Positions 10,774 through 19,587 of a stretch of DNA of 64,000 nucleotides are shown here, one piece after another. Within the stretch, counting starts at the first letter, position 1. Each line of letters begins with the position of its first letter. The stretch lies in the NCBI GenBank assembly GCA_003010405.1, contig PJLO01000008.1, forward strand, positions 1-64,000, in the 5' to 3' direction. Position numbers and translations under genes: made by a program. The notes beneath the pieces were generated by a model. The model saw only the letters and a program-made list of their open reading frames with translations. It did not search any database and was not told where the DNA came from. This DNA comes from Acidobacteriota bacterium (GTDB lineage: Bacteria > Acidobacteriota > Terriglobia > Terriglobales > Acidobacteriaceae).

Positions 10774-12134
10774 TGGAAGTTCACCACCTCAATTTGGTTC
10801 AAGGTCCCGGTTGCAAGACGAAGCGCGGCGTAGCTGACCGCATTGCGATAGACGGCTTGCCAGTAAAGTTTTTCGCTCTGGCGTTTGGCATCCTCTGCGC
10901 GCAGCAATTCGGTGATGATCACAAGTCCTGCATCGTAACGGGTGCGCAAGATGCGCAGGCTCTCGGCAGCCTGTGCCCTTGAGGCTCGCGCTACCTCGAT
11001 GCTCTTCGCTGCCGATTGGCAATCATAGTAAGCACGACTGACCTCAACGCGCACCAGATTGCGTGCAGCTTCATCCCCAGCCTGGGCACGCAGCAGCGCC
11101 GCCTTCTCCATCTGCAACCGTTCTAGCTTGCTGAACGGCAAAAGATCGATGCGCAGCTCTGCCCCGGCGGCCCAATTGTTGCCGCCGTCACCGACAAAGC
11201 TCTGGCGATTGATCTGCCACGAGCCGAACGCATCGACACGCGGGCCGAAATCAGCTTTTGCCACTTTCACAGCTGTCTGCTGGGCTGAAATCTGCAGGGC
11301 GAGACTGGCCAGATCGGGACGGCTCTTCAGCGCAATCGATAGCTCGTCTGTGATAGGAGAAACTATGAATGCCCGCTCAGCGAGAGGCTCCAGAGCTTCT
11401 GGCCTGGAGGGGAGCTCGCTTCCCACGGCTGCTTCCAGCGCGGCCCAGGCGGAGCGCACTGCTCCCTGGGCTTGAATCAGCTCCTGCTGCCGGGCTGCTA
11501 AATTCACCTGTGCGGAGAGCGCGTCGGATTCGACTGTGAGCCCCGCATTCACCCGATTTCGGCTCAGATTGTAGAGCGCCTGCGCGGTCTCGACGGAATG
11601 GTTAGCTACCTCAACTTCACGCTCAGCTATCAAGACGGATTCGTATGCGGAAATTACGCTGTAGATTACCTCCTGGGTACTGCGATCTGAGGATTTTGCG
11701 CTGCTGCGCTTCAAGAGCGAAGCGCGCTTGATCTTAAGCTGAGTGCTCCAGGAGTCAAATGCTGTCCAATGCCCAGTAAAACCAGTCGTGACATTGTTGA
11801 TCGGGGTGGGCCGGTTCAGCGTGTTGAGGCCGAAATCGGAATTGTTGAAGATCTGCTGTCGCAACTTAGTGCCAAAGACAAAAACCGGATCATTGCTCCG
11901 TGTAACACCTTCCGAGAACGATATCTGCGGGAATAGCATCGTCTGCGACAGACGGTATCCCGCGTCGGCATCAGCGAGATTAGCCGCCGCTAGTTTCCGC
12001 GCCGGATTATGTTCGAGCGCTGCGGCAACCGCTTGCTCAAGCCTCAACTTAGATTGCTGGGCGAGAGCCGGAGCGCCCAGCGCACCAGTCATAAGGAAAA
12101 TGCAGAGTAAACGAAAACAGTTCGTCTTTGTCAT
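10770..12134 (-). CDS. TolC-family outer-membrane protein of the RND pump
   Basis: Outer-membrane channel of about 454 residues with a signal peptide (hydrophobic to about residue 25, cleavage near ALAQQ) and two OEP repeats. ATG at 12134 is preferred over an in-frame start at 12164 because the signal peptide begins directly there (MTKTNCFRLLCIF) and a GGGGAT stretch lies upstream. It is the first gene of the operon TolC-adaptor-pump. A typical repeat motif is RTRYDAGLVIITELLRAEDA near the C-terminus. The next gene overlaps its stop by 4 nt. Confidence 0.9.
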   Translation of the reverse strand: MTKTNCFRLLCIFLMTGALGAPALAQQSKLRLEQAVAAALEHNPARKLAAANLADADAGYRLSQTMLFPQISFSEGVTRSNDPVFVFGTKLRQQIFNNSDFGLNTLNRPTPINNVTTGFTGHWTAFDSWSTQLKIKRASLLKRSSAKSSDRSTQEVIYSVISAYESVLIAEREVEVANHSVETAQALYNLSRNRVNAGLTVESDALSAQVNLAARQQELIQAQGAVRSAWAALEAAVGSELPSRPEALEPLAERAFIVSPITDELSIALKSRPDLASLALQISAQQTAVKVAKADFGPRVDAFGSWQINRQSFVGDGGNNWAAGAELRIDLLPFSKLERLQMEKAALLRAQAGDEAARNLVRVEVSRAYYDCQSAAKSIEVARASRAQAAESLRILRTRYDAGLVIITELLRAEDAKRQSEKLYWQAVYRNAVSYAALRLATGTLNQIEVVNFQ

Positions 12135-12227
12135 TGTTCCGTATCCCCTACCGCAGGCGCCCATATATTAAGGTGAACGGCAGCAATTTTTTACATTTTC
12201 AGAGGAAATTCTGAGGTGCCTCAGGCA

Positions 12228-12287
12228 TACGCGATGTATTTGCAGCACAGGCGATACAGATCCCGTTTACCCTGTGCAACCTTAATA
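12228..12287. repeat. Direct repeat, left copy (60 bp, internally deleted)
   Basis: This segment matches 17193-17279 in the same orientation. Both begin with TACGSGATGTATTTGCAGCA and both end with ACCCTGTGCAACCTTAA, and both carry a shared CAGGCGATAC block. The left copy lacks about 27 internal bases that the right copy has. The two copies bracket a patch carrying phage and IS remnants, so they may be attachment-site remains or copies of one mobile repeat. Confidence 0.7.
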
Positions 12288-12353
12288 TAGTGGTTCATTC
12301 CAAGCCCCGCGTTATTGCGATTGGCTTCAATCCGTTAATCAGAATGTCTGTGA

Positions 12354-12788
12354 GTGCCATTCCGTCCCTTTTTTGGGGACTCCAGAGGCTATTCTTTGTC
12401 TGAGGTAATTGCTACGAAGACTGGAACGTTACTGGCAAAATTCGATGTGTCTGCGGAGAAAGTGCTCGCGGAGATGGGCAAGATTGCCTTCACAGACCCA
12501 TGCAAGGACCCATGCAAGCTTTTCAATGCTGACGGAAGCCCCAAAGACCTGAAAGACCTTGACGAGGACACCGCTGCAGCAATATCGGCTTTCGATGTGG
12601 TGGAGCTGGGTGACGCTTCACGAGATGACCAGAAGCTTGCCTTCAGCCGCGTAAGAAAAATCAAACTAGCCGACAAACTGAAGGCTCTTGAACTGCTTGC
12701 CCGCTATCACAAGCTACTGACGGACAAGGTTGAAAATTCTGGTCGCACTACCCTAGAAATGCTCGTGTGCAACAGTGTGTCAGACTGA
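12354..12788 (+). pseudogene. Truncated phage terminase small subunit
   Basis: The product (up to 144 residues, GTG start at 12354) matches the C-terminal half of Terminase_2-type small subunits. Visible elements are the coiled segment KFDVSAEKVLAEMGKIAF, the LFNADGSPKDL block with DEDTAAAISAFDVVEL, and the KIKLADKLKALELLARYH helix that normally ends the family. The N-terminal DNA-binding helix-turn-helix (about 50-60 residues) is missing, and the first 13 codons look unrelated. A 12-base tandem duplication at about 12496-12519 doubles the residues DPCK. No large terminase subunit follows. This is best read as a prophage relic. Confidence 0.7.
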
Positions 12789-12861
12789 GCCTGAATCGCC
12801 TTAAATCAAAAAGTAGTCAATGAGTTCCGAGGTCGAAGCCCTTCGATAGTATTAACCCGCC

Positions 12862-13776
12862 CTAGTTTGAATGAGGTATTCCGGTCTCGACCACAGTTCC
12901 TTCTGCGCTGCTCCATTCGGAGAACGATCCATCGTAGAGCATGGGACTGAAACCGGTGAGTTTCAGTGTGAAGTAATCGTACGTCGCCTGAACACCAGTT
13001 TGGCAGTAGACCACCACCTTGCTTCCGGGTCTCACACCTGCAGCTTCGTACCTGGCACGAATGTCCGCTGCCGATTTCAGTACAGGATTGTCGCGGCTGA
13101 CCAGGTTATCCGCCCAAAAAACATTCTTTGCCCCGGGAATGTGCCCCACCCGGATTGCATAAGGCCGGGTGCCTGCATAATCACTGAACGGGCGGGCATC
13201 GATTAGCGCGACTTTCTTACCCTTACCGGCGACAACCTGCTTTACCGTAGCCAGTTCAATGATCAGTTCCGGACGAGGCTTTGCCGTCAGAGTGGCCGGA
13301 GCAACGTTGTTCTGCCTGATGCTGACCTCACGATGCTCTGCCTTCCATTTCTCCAGCCCCCCATCAAGCAGAGCGGTACTGTCACCGCGCCCAAGATAAT
13401 CAAGCGAGAAGTATGCCCGTGCGGCAAACAGCCCAGCCATATCCCCATAGATCACGACTCGTGATTGGTTGCCAATACCAAGTCGTTCAAACGTAGCTTT
13501 CAGAGTATTCACCGTGGGCAACTCGTTGGGAATACCGTTCCTGACTGCGACAATGTCACTCAAGCCGAGGAATCGTGCCCCGGGGATGTGCCCGGCATCA
13601 TAAGTCTTCCGATCTGTGCCAACGTGCAATATGACAATGTTCTTGTCTTTCAAGTGAGCGGCCAGCCAGTCAGTCCGGACCAATATGCTTGAAGTGACTT
13701 GAGGCCGGTGCGTACTGCCCGCTGCACTCAGCAAGAAAACAAGTGATACTGCGAATACGGAAAGTATTCTATGCAC
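12862..13776 (-). CDS. Exported two-domain sulfurtransferase (rhodanese/3-mercaptopyruvate type)
   Basis: Protein of 304 residues with an N-terminal signal peptide (HRILSVFAVSLVFLLSAAG), so it is probably periplasmic. Two rhodanese domains follow. The N-terminal one is inactive (IPGARFLGLSDI near the CH2A-like region, no loop Cys). The C-terminal one has the active loop CQTGVQA with Cys258, intermediate between thiosulfate and mercaptopyruvate sulfurtransferases. GTG at 13776 is chosen because GGAGG lies 6 nt upstream and it yields a clean signal peptide; the frame stays open to 13884. It should move sulfane sulfur from thiosulfate or mercaptopyruvate to a thiol or cyanide. The next gene on this strand, upstream, is a CoA-disulfide reductase with rhodanese. 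Confidence 0.85.
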   Translation of the reverse strand: MHRILSVFAVSLVFLLSAAGSTHRPQVTSSILVRTDWLAAHLKDKNIVILHVGTDRKTYDAGHIPGARFLGLSDIVAVRNGIPNELPTVNTLKATFERLGIGNQSRVVIYGDMAGLFAARAYFSLDYLGRGDSTALLDGGLEKWKAEHREVSIRQNNVAPATLTAKPRPELIIELATVKQVVAGKGKKVALIDARPFSDYAGTRPYAIRVGHIPGAKNVFWADNLVSRDNPVLKSAADIRARYEAAGVRPGSKVVVYCQTGVQATYDYFTLKLTGFSPMLYDGSFSEWSSAEGTVVETGIPHSN

Positions 13777-14060
13777 TACAAACCTCCATCCAGTTCTCCA
13801 GGTCAGGACTCCAACCAGCACCTTGCATCTGCTCCTGCCCGACTTGTTGTCGCGCAGGCCCGAGATTCGCGGTAGGCCATGCATTCAGCCGCACAGAATT
13901 GATGGAGTGGCAAATGCCTGTTAGAGCACAAGCCAGCTCCCCCCAAGTTCATCGAGACGATTGTCGCGAATGAACAACAATGTGCTTTCGACCTTATGCA
14001 TGATAGCGAAAATACCTTCATCGATCTCCCGGCTGCCTTTCTTTTGTTGTACAGCCTAAC

Positions 14061-15725
14061 TTACGCCTGCCTCAATAATCGCGATTGAAAATGCTTGTAG
14101 GTAGTGAACCCGCCGGAAAGATTCCGGGCTTTGAACCCGTGCTGCAGGAGCAGGCGCAAAGCATAGTATGATCGCTGACCGACTCCGCAATTCAGCCAAA
14201 TCTCTCGGTCTCGGGGAATTTCCTGCAAGTGGCTGCGCAGTTGATGAAGAGGAATGTTGACTGCATTCGGAATGTGTCCGGCAGCAAACTCCTCCGGCTG
14301 GCGCACATCGACAAGCAACGCACTGGTACTGGACAACGACTCCCATTCCGCCAGGGAAACGTCTCCGCGCAGTACATTACCGGCAATCATTCCAGCCAGG
14401 TTGACCGGGTCCTTCGCCGCACCGTACTGCGGGGCGTAGCAGAGTTCCGCTTCTTCAAGATCGAAGACACTTGCACCATTTTGAATGGCCATGGCAATGA
14501 CATCGATTCGCTTCTCGACGCCTTCTTGTCCGACTGCCTGAGCACCCAGAATACGGCCGTCGTCATTGGAGAAGAGCAATTTCAGGTGAATCGGAGTTGC
14601 ACTTGGGTAGTAGCCGACATGGTGTCCGGGATGCAGGTAAATCTTTTGGAAGCCAGTGGTGCCGAGGCGTCGCAGCGTCTTTTCGTTAGCCCCGGTAGTG
14701 GCAATCGTGAGGCCAAAGAGACCAACTACTGCGGTGCCTTGTACACCGCGAAAATATGATTCCTTTCCGCAGATGGAATCGGCGGCCACGCGTCCCTGAC
14801 GATTTGCGGGGCCTGCAAGGGGCACTGTTCCCCTCTCCCCGGTGACTATGTTGCGGGTCTCGACTGCGTCTCCCACCGCCCAGATATTGGGGTCGTTGGT
14901 ACGCATCTGCTCATCCACGCGGATTCCGCCGCGCTCTCCGATCGCAAGTCCGGCCTCTTTCGCCAACGCAATTTCTGGCCGTACGCCGATAGAGAGGATG
15001 ACTAATTCTGCTGGCAGGCTCGCTCCGGATTTAGTCTTTACGGTCAGGCCACGGGCTGAGGATTGCTCGAATCCGGCCAAACCGTCGGATAGATGAAGAG
15101 TCACTCCGTTCTTAATGAGGTGCTCCTGTACCGGCTCTGCCATTTCCGGATCAAGCGGCGGTAACACCTGATCCAGCATCTCGATCACTGTTACGGAAAT
15201 ACCCCGGTTTGCGAGGTTTTCCGCCATTTCCAGTCCAATGAACCCGCCGCCCACAATGACTGCGCGCTCCACCTTCCTATCCGCGATCCACGTCCGAATC
15301 TGGCGGCTATCTGGGATGGTTCGCATGACGAAGATGCCGGGTAGATCTATTCCCGGAAGCGCTGGACGGATTGGCATAGCGCCCGGCGACAGCACAAGAG
15401 CATCGTATTTCTCCCGATAGATCTCGCCGGTCTGCACCCGCTTCACCTCGACCTCACGGTTCTCCCGGTCGATCGACAGGACCTCATTTCCGGTGCGAAC
15501 CTCTATATTGAAGCGCGTGCGGAACAACTCCGCCGAAGCGAGGAGCAGTTTCTTTTCGTCCTGAATGACATCGCCGACGTAATATGGCAGACCGCAGTTG
15601 GCAAATGAAACATATGGCCCACGATCCAACAAAACTATCTCTGCGTCCTCTGAAAGCCTGCGTAACCGCGCGGCGCAGGTTGCTCCTCCTGCGACACCAC
15701 CCACCACCAAAATTCTTTTTGCCAT
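14061..15725 (-). CDS. CoA-disulfide reductase-rhodanese fusion (FAD/NAD(P)H oxidoreductase)
   Basis: Protein of 554 residues. The N-terminal part is a class of flavoprotein disulfide reductase using a single Cys: FAD-binding VVGGVAGGATCAARL (7-21), active Cys44 in SFANCGLPYYVGD, NAD(P)-binding VIVGGGFIGLEMAENLA and the FAD end motif IWAVGDA. A C-terminal rhodanese domain (about 455-554) has active Cys513 in LNCGVGQRS. Such fusions reduce CoA-disulfide, CoA-persulfide or polysulfide using NAD(P)H. GGGAGAG lies 7 nt upstream of the ATG. The neighbouring exported sulfurtransferase suggests a shared sulfane-sulfur function, though about 280 nt separate them and no operon is proven. Confidence 0.9.
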   Translation of the reverse strand: MAKRILVVGGVAGGATCAARLRRLSEDAEIVLLDRGPYVSFANCGLPYYVGDVIQDEKKLLLASAELFRTRFNIEVRTGNEVLSIDRENREVEVKRVQTGEIYREKYDALVLSPGAMPIRPALPGIDLPGIFVMRTIPDSRQIRTWIADRKVERAVIVGGGFIGLEMAENLANRGISVTVIEMLDQVLPPLDPEMAEPVQEHLIKNGVTLHLSDGLAGFEQSSARGLTVKTKSGASLPAELVILSIGVRPEIALAKEAGLAIGERGGIRVDEQMRTNDPNIWAVGDAVETRNIVTGERGTVPLAGPANRQGRVAADSICGKESYFRGVQGTAVVGLFGLTIATTGANEKTLRRLGTTGFQKIYLHPGHHVGYYPSATPIHLKLLFSNDDGRILGAQAVGQEGVEKRIDVIAMAIQNGASVFDLEEAELCYAPQYGAAKDPVNLAGMIAGNVLRGDVSLAEWESLSSTSALLVDVRQPEEFAAGHIPNAVNIPLHQLRSHLQEIPRDREIWLNCGVGQRSYYALRLLLQHGFKARNLSGGFTTYKHFQSRLLRQA

Positions 15726-15873
15726 TTTGATTCTCTCCCTTTGCTTATCAGCCGACCGATCATTCTATTCCTGCGACTCTGTTATGAGGGAAAGAATGCA
15801 CAATTACTGTGCAAGAAAATAGAGAATCATGGCTACGCAATAGCTCTGCAATTCATGTACTGCAACTTCTGCT

Positions 15874-16080
15874 CTAGTGTGGTATCCCGAAAATACACGA
15901 ACAAAGTCGGGCGATTTTCTGGAGAATCGAATCTGCCGTAGCTGTCCAAATAAAAGCCCAATGCCTACGGTTATAGTGCTGAACGAAGTTGTCGATTTTT
16001 TGCACGAGGTCCTTACACTACTGAATAAGCACTGCGAATAGCTCGCTACGTAATGATGCCGAACCAGCGTTCGACCTATA
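15874..16080 (-). pseudogene. IS630-family transposase, C-terminal fragment
   Basis: On the minus strand one frame reads KDLVQKIDNFVQHYNRRHWA, then FIWTATADSILQKIARLC and a stop at 15874-15876. This is the characteristic C-terminus of IS630-type DDE transposases. Just upstream in the same region a further piece reads VERWFGIIT, then a stop, then RAIRSA; in intact relatives this is VERxFGxxTxRxIRRG. A frameshift and at least two in-frame stops separate the pieces, so the gene is dead. The remaining intergenic sequence of 15726-16273 shows nothing else recognisable. Confidence 0.75.
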
Positions 16081-16273
16081 GCGATTGGGGGAAAATCAGA
16101 GATTGCCATGAGAAGTGAACGTTGCGCCTTGGAAGTCTCGGCGCAGCACCTTAAGATGGTTGCCGCACCGAAAGGACGCATCTGCACACACGCGGACTGA
16201 GACGAAGCGATCCGGGACAGCGCTCTAATCACATCAACTTGCTCTCAGCAACCTCTTTCAGGGCATCCTGAAA

Positions 16274-16951
16274 CTAGTTCTGAGCGGTTAGGTGTGTTTC
16301 CATCCACTGGCGGCAACGCGCCTCAATTGCCAGACGCTTGGCGGGTGTCAGTCTGTTCCCAACCGTGTTGCGATGTTCTCTGGCATTCGTGCTTGTTACT
16401 GCTGCGAGGTTCATCCAGAAATATGCCTCGGCATCATCTCTGGGAACACCGCTGCCGTTGGCATACATCCCACCAAGGTTGGACTGAGCTTTTGCATCTC
16501 CCTGCTCAGCCGCTTTGCGCCACCAGCGCACAGCTTCAACTTCGTCCTTCGGGACACCACGCCCAGTGTAATAGCTCACGCCAAGGTTGAACTTGGCATA
16601 TGCATCTCCCTGTTTAGCCGCTTTGCGCCATAAGCGCACAGCTTCAACTTCATCCTTCGGGACACCTGTGCCGTCGACATACATCAGGCCAAGGTTGTTC
16701 TGAGCACCTGCGTATCCCTGTTCGGCAGCTTTGCGGTACCAGCGCACAGCTTCAACTTCATCCTTCGGGACACCTCGGCCTTCGGCATAGGTCACGCCAA
16801 GGTTGTACTGAGCATATGCATGTCCCTGCTCGGCTTGTTTGCGGAGTTCAGCAAGGGATTGGCCTGTTTCTTGAGCGGCTACCTGAGTGCTGATCGAGAG
16901 AATTAGAAGGACGGGCAGAAGCCAGCGAAAGGAACGAACAGAGAATCGCAC
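16274..16951 (-). CDS. Secreted Sel1-repeat protein
   Basis: Protein of 225 residues with a signal peptide (about 1-30, ending VAAQ). Four Sel1-like repeats of 36 residues follow, each with the pattern AxxNLGxxYxxGxGVPKDEVEAVRWxRKAAEQG, and then a shorter degenerate repeat and a basic tail. Such solenoids bind proteins and often act in envelope or signalling assemblies. GTG at 16951 is preferred because AGGAGG lies 7 nt upstream; an in-frame ATG at 16975 overlaps that Shine-Dalgarno. Repeats 1, 2 and 3 are almost identical in DNA, suggesting recent internal duplication. It sits inside the scarred patch between IS and integrase remnants. Confidence 0.85.
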   Translation of the reverse strand: MRFSVRSFRWLLPVLLILSISTQVAAQETGQSLAELRKQAEQGHAYAQYNLGVTYAEGRGVPKDEVEAVRWYRKAAEQGYAGAQNNLGLMYVDGTGVPKDEVEAVRLWRKAAKQGDAYAKFNLGVSYYTGRGVPKDEVEAVRWWRKAAEQGDAKAQSNLGGMYANGSGVPRDDAEAYFWMNLAAVTSTNAREHRNTVGNRLTPAKRLAIEARCRQWMETHLTAQN

Positions 16952-17192
16952 CGCGGCACCTCCTGGAAGGACCACGATGGCGTCTGAGCTGATTCGTGAT
17001 TTCCTCCTACTGGAATCTCCTTTATCAGGAGTGATTCACTCACTCTGAGGTGATTTCCATGGCAAGAGTTGCACCACTTCATACTTTTTTCTTTGCGATT
17101 TTCCCGGCCAGTTGAAATGCTCGTTTGCGGCGGTGTTCCAGATTACGAATAGGAACTCGGCCCACGTTTACTGCTCGACTGCTTGCAGGAAT

Positions 17193-17279
17193 ACGGGATG
17201 TATTTGCAGCAGTTTCAATCCGCGCTCGGCATTACTACCAGGCGATACTGATCCCGCTTACCCTGTGCAACCTTAACGT
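17193..17279. repeat. Direct repeat, right copy (87 bp)
   Basis: This is the fuller partner of 12228-12287 in the same orientation, containing about 27 extra internal bases. Its right end coincides with the point where the broken integrase gene loses similarity to its family, so the repeat marks a recombination junction next to the integrase fragment. Confidence 0.7.
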
Positions 17280-17455
17280 ATGCAGATAGGTGCGAGTCTC
17301 TTTCGGCGAAAGGACTCGGGAACGTTTTCGAGCCTTGCCGACGTGGTTACCATTGCAGCCGGATTACCTGTGACGAGTTGCACTTCCAGGGCATAGTCGT
17401 AAATCTGCTTGAGGACCATGCGAATTCTCATGGCTGGGCCCACTGGAGCCCCCAT
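17278..17455 (-). pseudogene. Tyrosine recombinase (phage-type integrase) fragment
   Basis: The minus-strand frame from 17455 reads RIRMVLKQIYDYALEVQLVT followed by GNPAAMVTTSARLE. This matches the end of the SAM-like core-binding domain of P4-type integrases. A shift of frame then gives LSPKETRTYLHT, the usual start of the catalytic domain. The rest of the catalytic domain with its Arg-His-Arg-Tyr residues is missing, and the sequence passes directly into the direct repeat. The upstream N-terminal arm-binding domain is also missing. The gene is non-functional. Confidence 0.75.
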
Positions 17456-17555
17456 TCAGTCGGCCTTCTATAGGTCTCCCGTGAGGCAGTACAAGACAGT
17501 TTCACATTATAAATACTTGTATTCGATATTCGATGAGAAGCTATGAGCCGCGACT

Positions 17556-18914
17556 CTATTTTCCGATGCAGAAAGTAGAAAAGATTAGTTTAAGGATATC
17601 GTCGGCGGTAGTCGCACCGGTAAGTTCGTCCAGAGCGCGTAAACCGTTGTAAAGGTCCAGCAGCACCATCTCGTGAGGAATTCTGTTTTGCACGGAGGCT
17701 GTTGCGGCATCCAAGGCTCCCAGTGCCGAATTCACCTGCCCTTGTTGCCGCAGGTTCGTGAGCATCGCGCCTCCATCTTCGGCCGCATTCCCTTTCACCG
17801 CACGCAGAATCTCCGCACGCAGTTCGGTAATTCCATTACCGGTCACAGCCGAGGTCCGCACCACTGGCAGCTTTCCTGCTAAATCAGCGCCACACTCTCC
17901 TAGATCCGTTTTGTTGAGCACCACAATGGCCGCACGCCCTGCGGCATCTTGCAGCAGTTCTCGATCCACAGTGCTCGGCTCGTCGCTCGCGTCCACTACC
18001 ACCAGCACCAAATCGGCATCGGCCAGCGCTTCCATGGATTTACGAATGCCGATGTGTTCGGCTTCGTCCAGCGCTTCGCGAATTCCGGCCGTATCCACCA
18101 AGCGCACAGGAATTCCTCCCAGAGCCACGGTCTCGGTCACAAGGTCGCGCGTCGTCCCCGGAAGCGCGGTCACAATTGCGCGCTCGCGTTCCACTAAGCG
18201 ATTAAATAAGCTGGACTTGCCCACGTTTGGACGGCCTACAATCGCCAGCGTCAGTCCTTCGTGCACTATTTTTCCATAGGTAAAGCTCGCGGAAAGTTCA
18301 CGCAATGCCGATTTAACCTGATCCAGTTCGGCCAGAATCTGATCCGAGGGCATCACCGAAACATCGTCTTCCGCAAAATCAATGCCTGCTTCAAGCCTTG
18401 CAATCAGCGCCACCAGGTCTTCCTTAATAGGCAGCAGAACTCGCGAGAGTGATCCTTTCAACTGCCGCGCCGCAACTTTCGCCTGGTATAGCGTTTGCGA
18501 GTCAATCAGGTCGCGGACTGCTTCGGCCTGGGTCAGATCCAGTCTTCCATTCAGAAACGCACGTTGCGTAAACTCTCCAGGTTCGGCCAGGCGCGCACCC
18601 TGCGCGAGTGCCATTTCCACTACGCGGCGCAACACCACGGGAGAGCCGTGGCAACTGATTTCGACAATCTCGTCAGTCGTGTAGGAGTGCGGTGCTGAAA
18701 AATAGGTCGCGACCACTTCGTCGATGCGCTCGCCGCTATCAATTTCGACCAATTCGCCAAACTCGGCGCGTCTCGCATCTAAAACGCGTCCTGGCGACAG
18801 AAGCAACATCCGGGAAGCAATAATCTTTGACTCGGGACCAGCGAGACGCACCACGCCGATTCCGCCTCGCCCCGGCGGTGTCGCTATAGCCACAATCGTA
18901 TCGTCCAGATTCAC
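17556..18914 (-). CDS. mnmE: tRNA uridine-5-carboxymethylaminomethyl GTPase MnmE
   Basis: MnmE with MnmG installs the cmnm5/nm5 group on U34 of tRNAs. The product of about 452 residues has the N-terminal folate-binding domain (TIVAIATPPGRGGIGVVRLA), a helical domain, an inserted G domain (P-loop GRPNVGKSS, switch region DTAGIRE, NKTD) and the diagnostic C-terminal FCIGK. GTG at 18914 gives the family's usual N-terminus and has AGGAGG upstream at a long spacing; the frame is open to 18980. It ends the classic cluster rpmH-rnpA-yidD-yidC-jag-mnmE, 98 nt after jag. Confidence 0.95.
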   Translation of the reverse strand: MNLDDTIVAIATPPGRGGIGVVRLAGPESKIIASRMLLLSPGRVLDARRAEFGELVEIDSGERIDEVVATYFSAPHSYTTDEIVEISCHGSPVVLRRVVEMALAQGARLAEPGEFTQRAFLNGRLDLTQAEAVRDLIDSQTLYQAKVAARQLKGSLSRVLLPIKEDLVALIARLEAGIDFAEDDVSVMPSDQILAELDQVKSALRELSASFTYGKIVHEGLTLAIVGRPNVGKSSLFNRLVERERAIVTALPGTTRDLVTETVALGGIPVRLVDTAGIREALDEAEHIGIRKSMEALADADLVLVVVDASDEPSTVDRELLQDAAGRAAIVVLNKTDLGECGADLAGKLPVVRTSAVTGNGITELRAEILRAVKGNAAEDGGAMLTNLRQQGQVNSALGALDAATASVQNRIPHEMVLLDLYNGLRALDELTGATTADDILKLIFSTFCIGK

Positions 18915-19012
18915 GACGGTCTCGCCTTGCCTCCTGCGGCAACTGCAAAACCCCGTTGCGATATTCTCAGCGAATCGCAACGGGGCTCAACCGTTTCCGT
19001 TTTTCCAGCGGT

Positions 19013-19570
19013 CTACCTTCTATGCCGCGATCCAGGCCGCGCCACCGCAGGCGGCGCTGGAGCCTTGCCCTTGTAATTCCTTGGATACACAACCAGGTGC
19101 CGCGCCGGACCTTCGCCTTCGCTCTCCGTGCGCAGGTCTTCCACATCCCGCAGCGCAAGATGTACTACCCTGCGCTCACGGCTGTTCATCGGACTGAAGG
19201 CATACGGCCTCCCCGTGTTGCGAACCTTTTCTGCGGCAAAATTGGCAGATGCGACCAGTTCGTCAATACGAGCCTGCCGGAAGCCGATCGCGTCGAAACT
19301 GATCCGTTCGTGCTCGTCAAGCATGTCGCCCACGGATTCGACCGTGATCATTTCCAGTGCGTGCAGCAACTCTCCGCCGCGCGCCACCAGCAACGAGCTG
19401 TCCGGACCTGAAAAGTCCACTAATATTGTGGGCTTATCCCATTCCGCTCCCTCGCTGACCGGCGGGTCCACCGTGATGCGGTACTTAACGCGGAAACCGC
19501 CAAGACGGACAATCTTGTTCAGCAACTCATTAATCTGTTTTGCCGCCGCTATTTTTTCTTCGATTGCCAT
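19013..19570 (-). CDS. jag: KH-R3H RNA-binding protein Jag/KhpB
   Basis: Protein of 185 residues with a KH-like domain (about 50-105, including the GGELLHALEMI helix) and an R3H domain (about 105-165) with PMNSRERRVVHLAL. The C-terminus is basic and Pro-rich. Jag/KhpB proteins bind RNA and are usually encoded beside yidC, as here (17 nt downstream of it). The long N-terminal Jag_N domain of Firmicutes is absent, so this is the shorter form. It probably acts in post-transcriptional control of envelope genes. Confidence 0.9.
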   Translation of the reverse strand: MAIEEKIAAAKQINELLNKIVRLGGFRVKYRITVDPPVSEGAEWDKPTILVDFSGPDSSLLVARGGELLHALEMITVESVGDMLDEHERISFDAIGFRQARIDELVASANFAAEKVRNTGRPYAFSPMNSRERRVVHLALRDVEDLRTESEGEGPARHLVVYPRNYKGKAPAPPAVARPGSRHRR

Positions 19571-19587
19571 CGTTGCTCCCTCGCCGT

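Noticed and set aside
15804..16232. A 142-codon minus-strand frame
   Set aside because: The real signal in this interval is the IS630 relic in a different frame; this frame has no family features.
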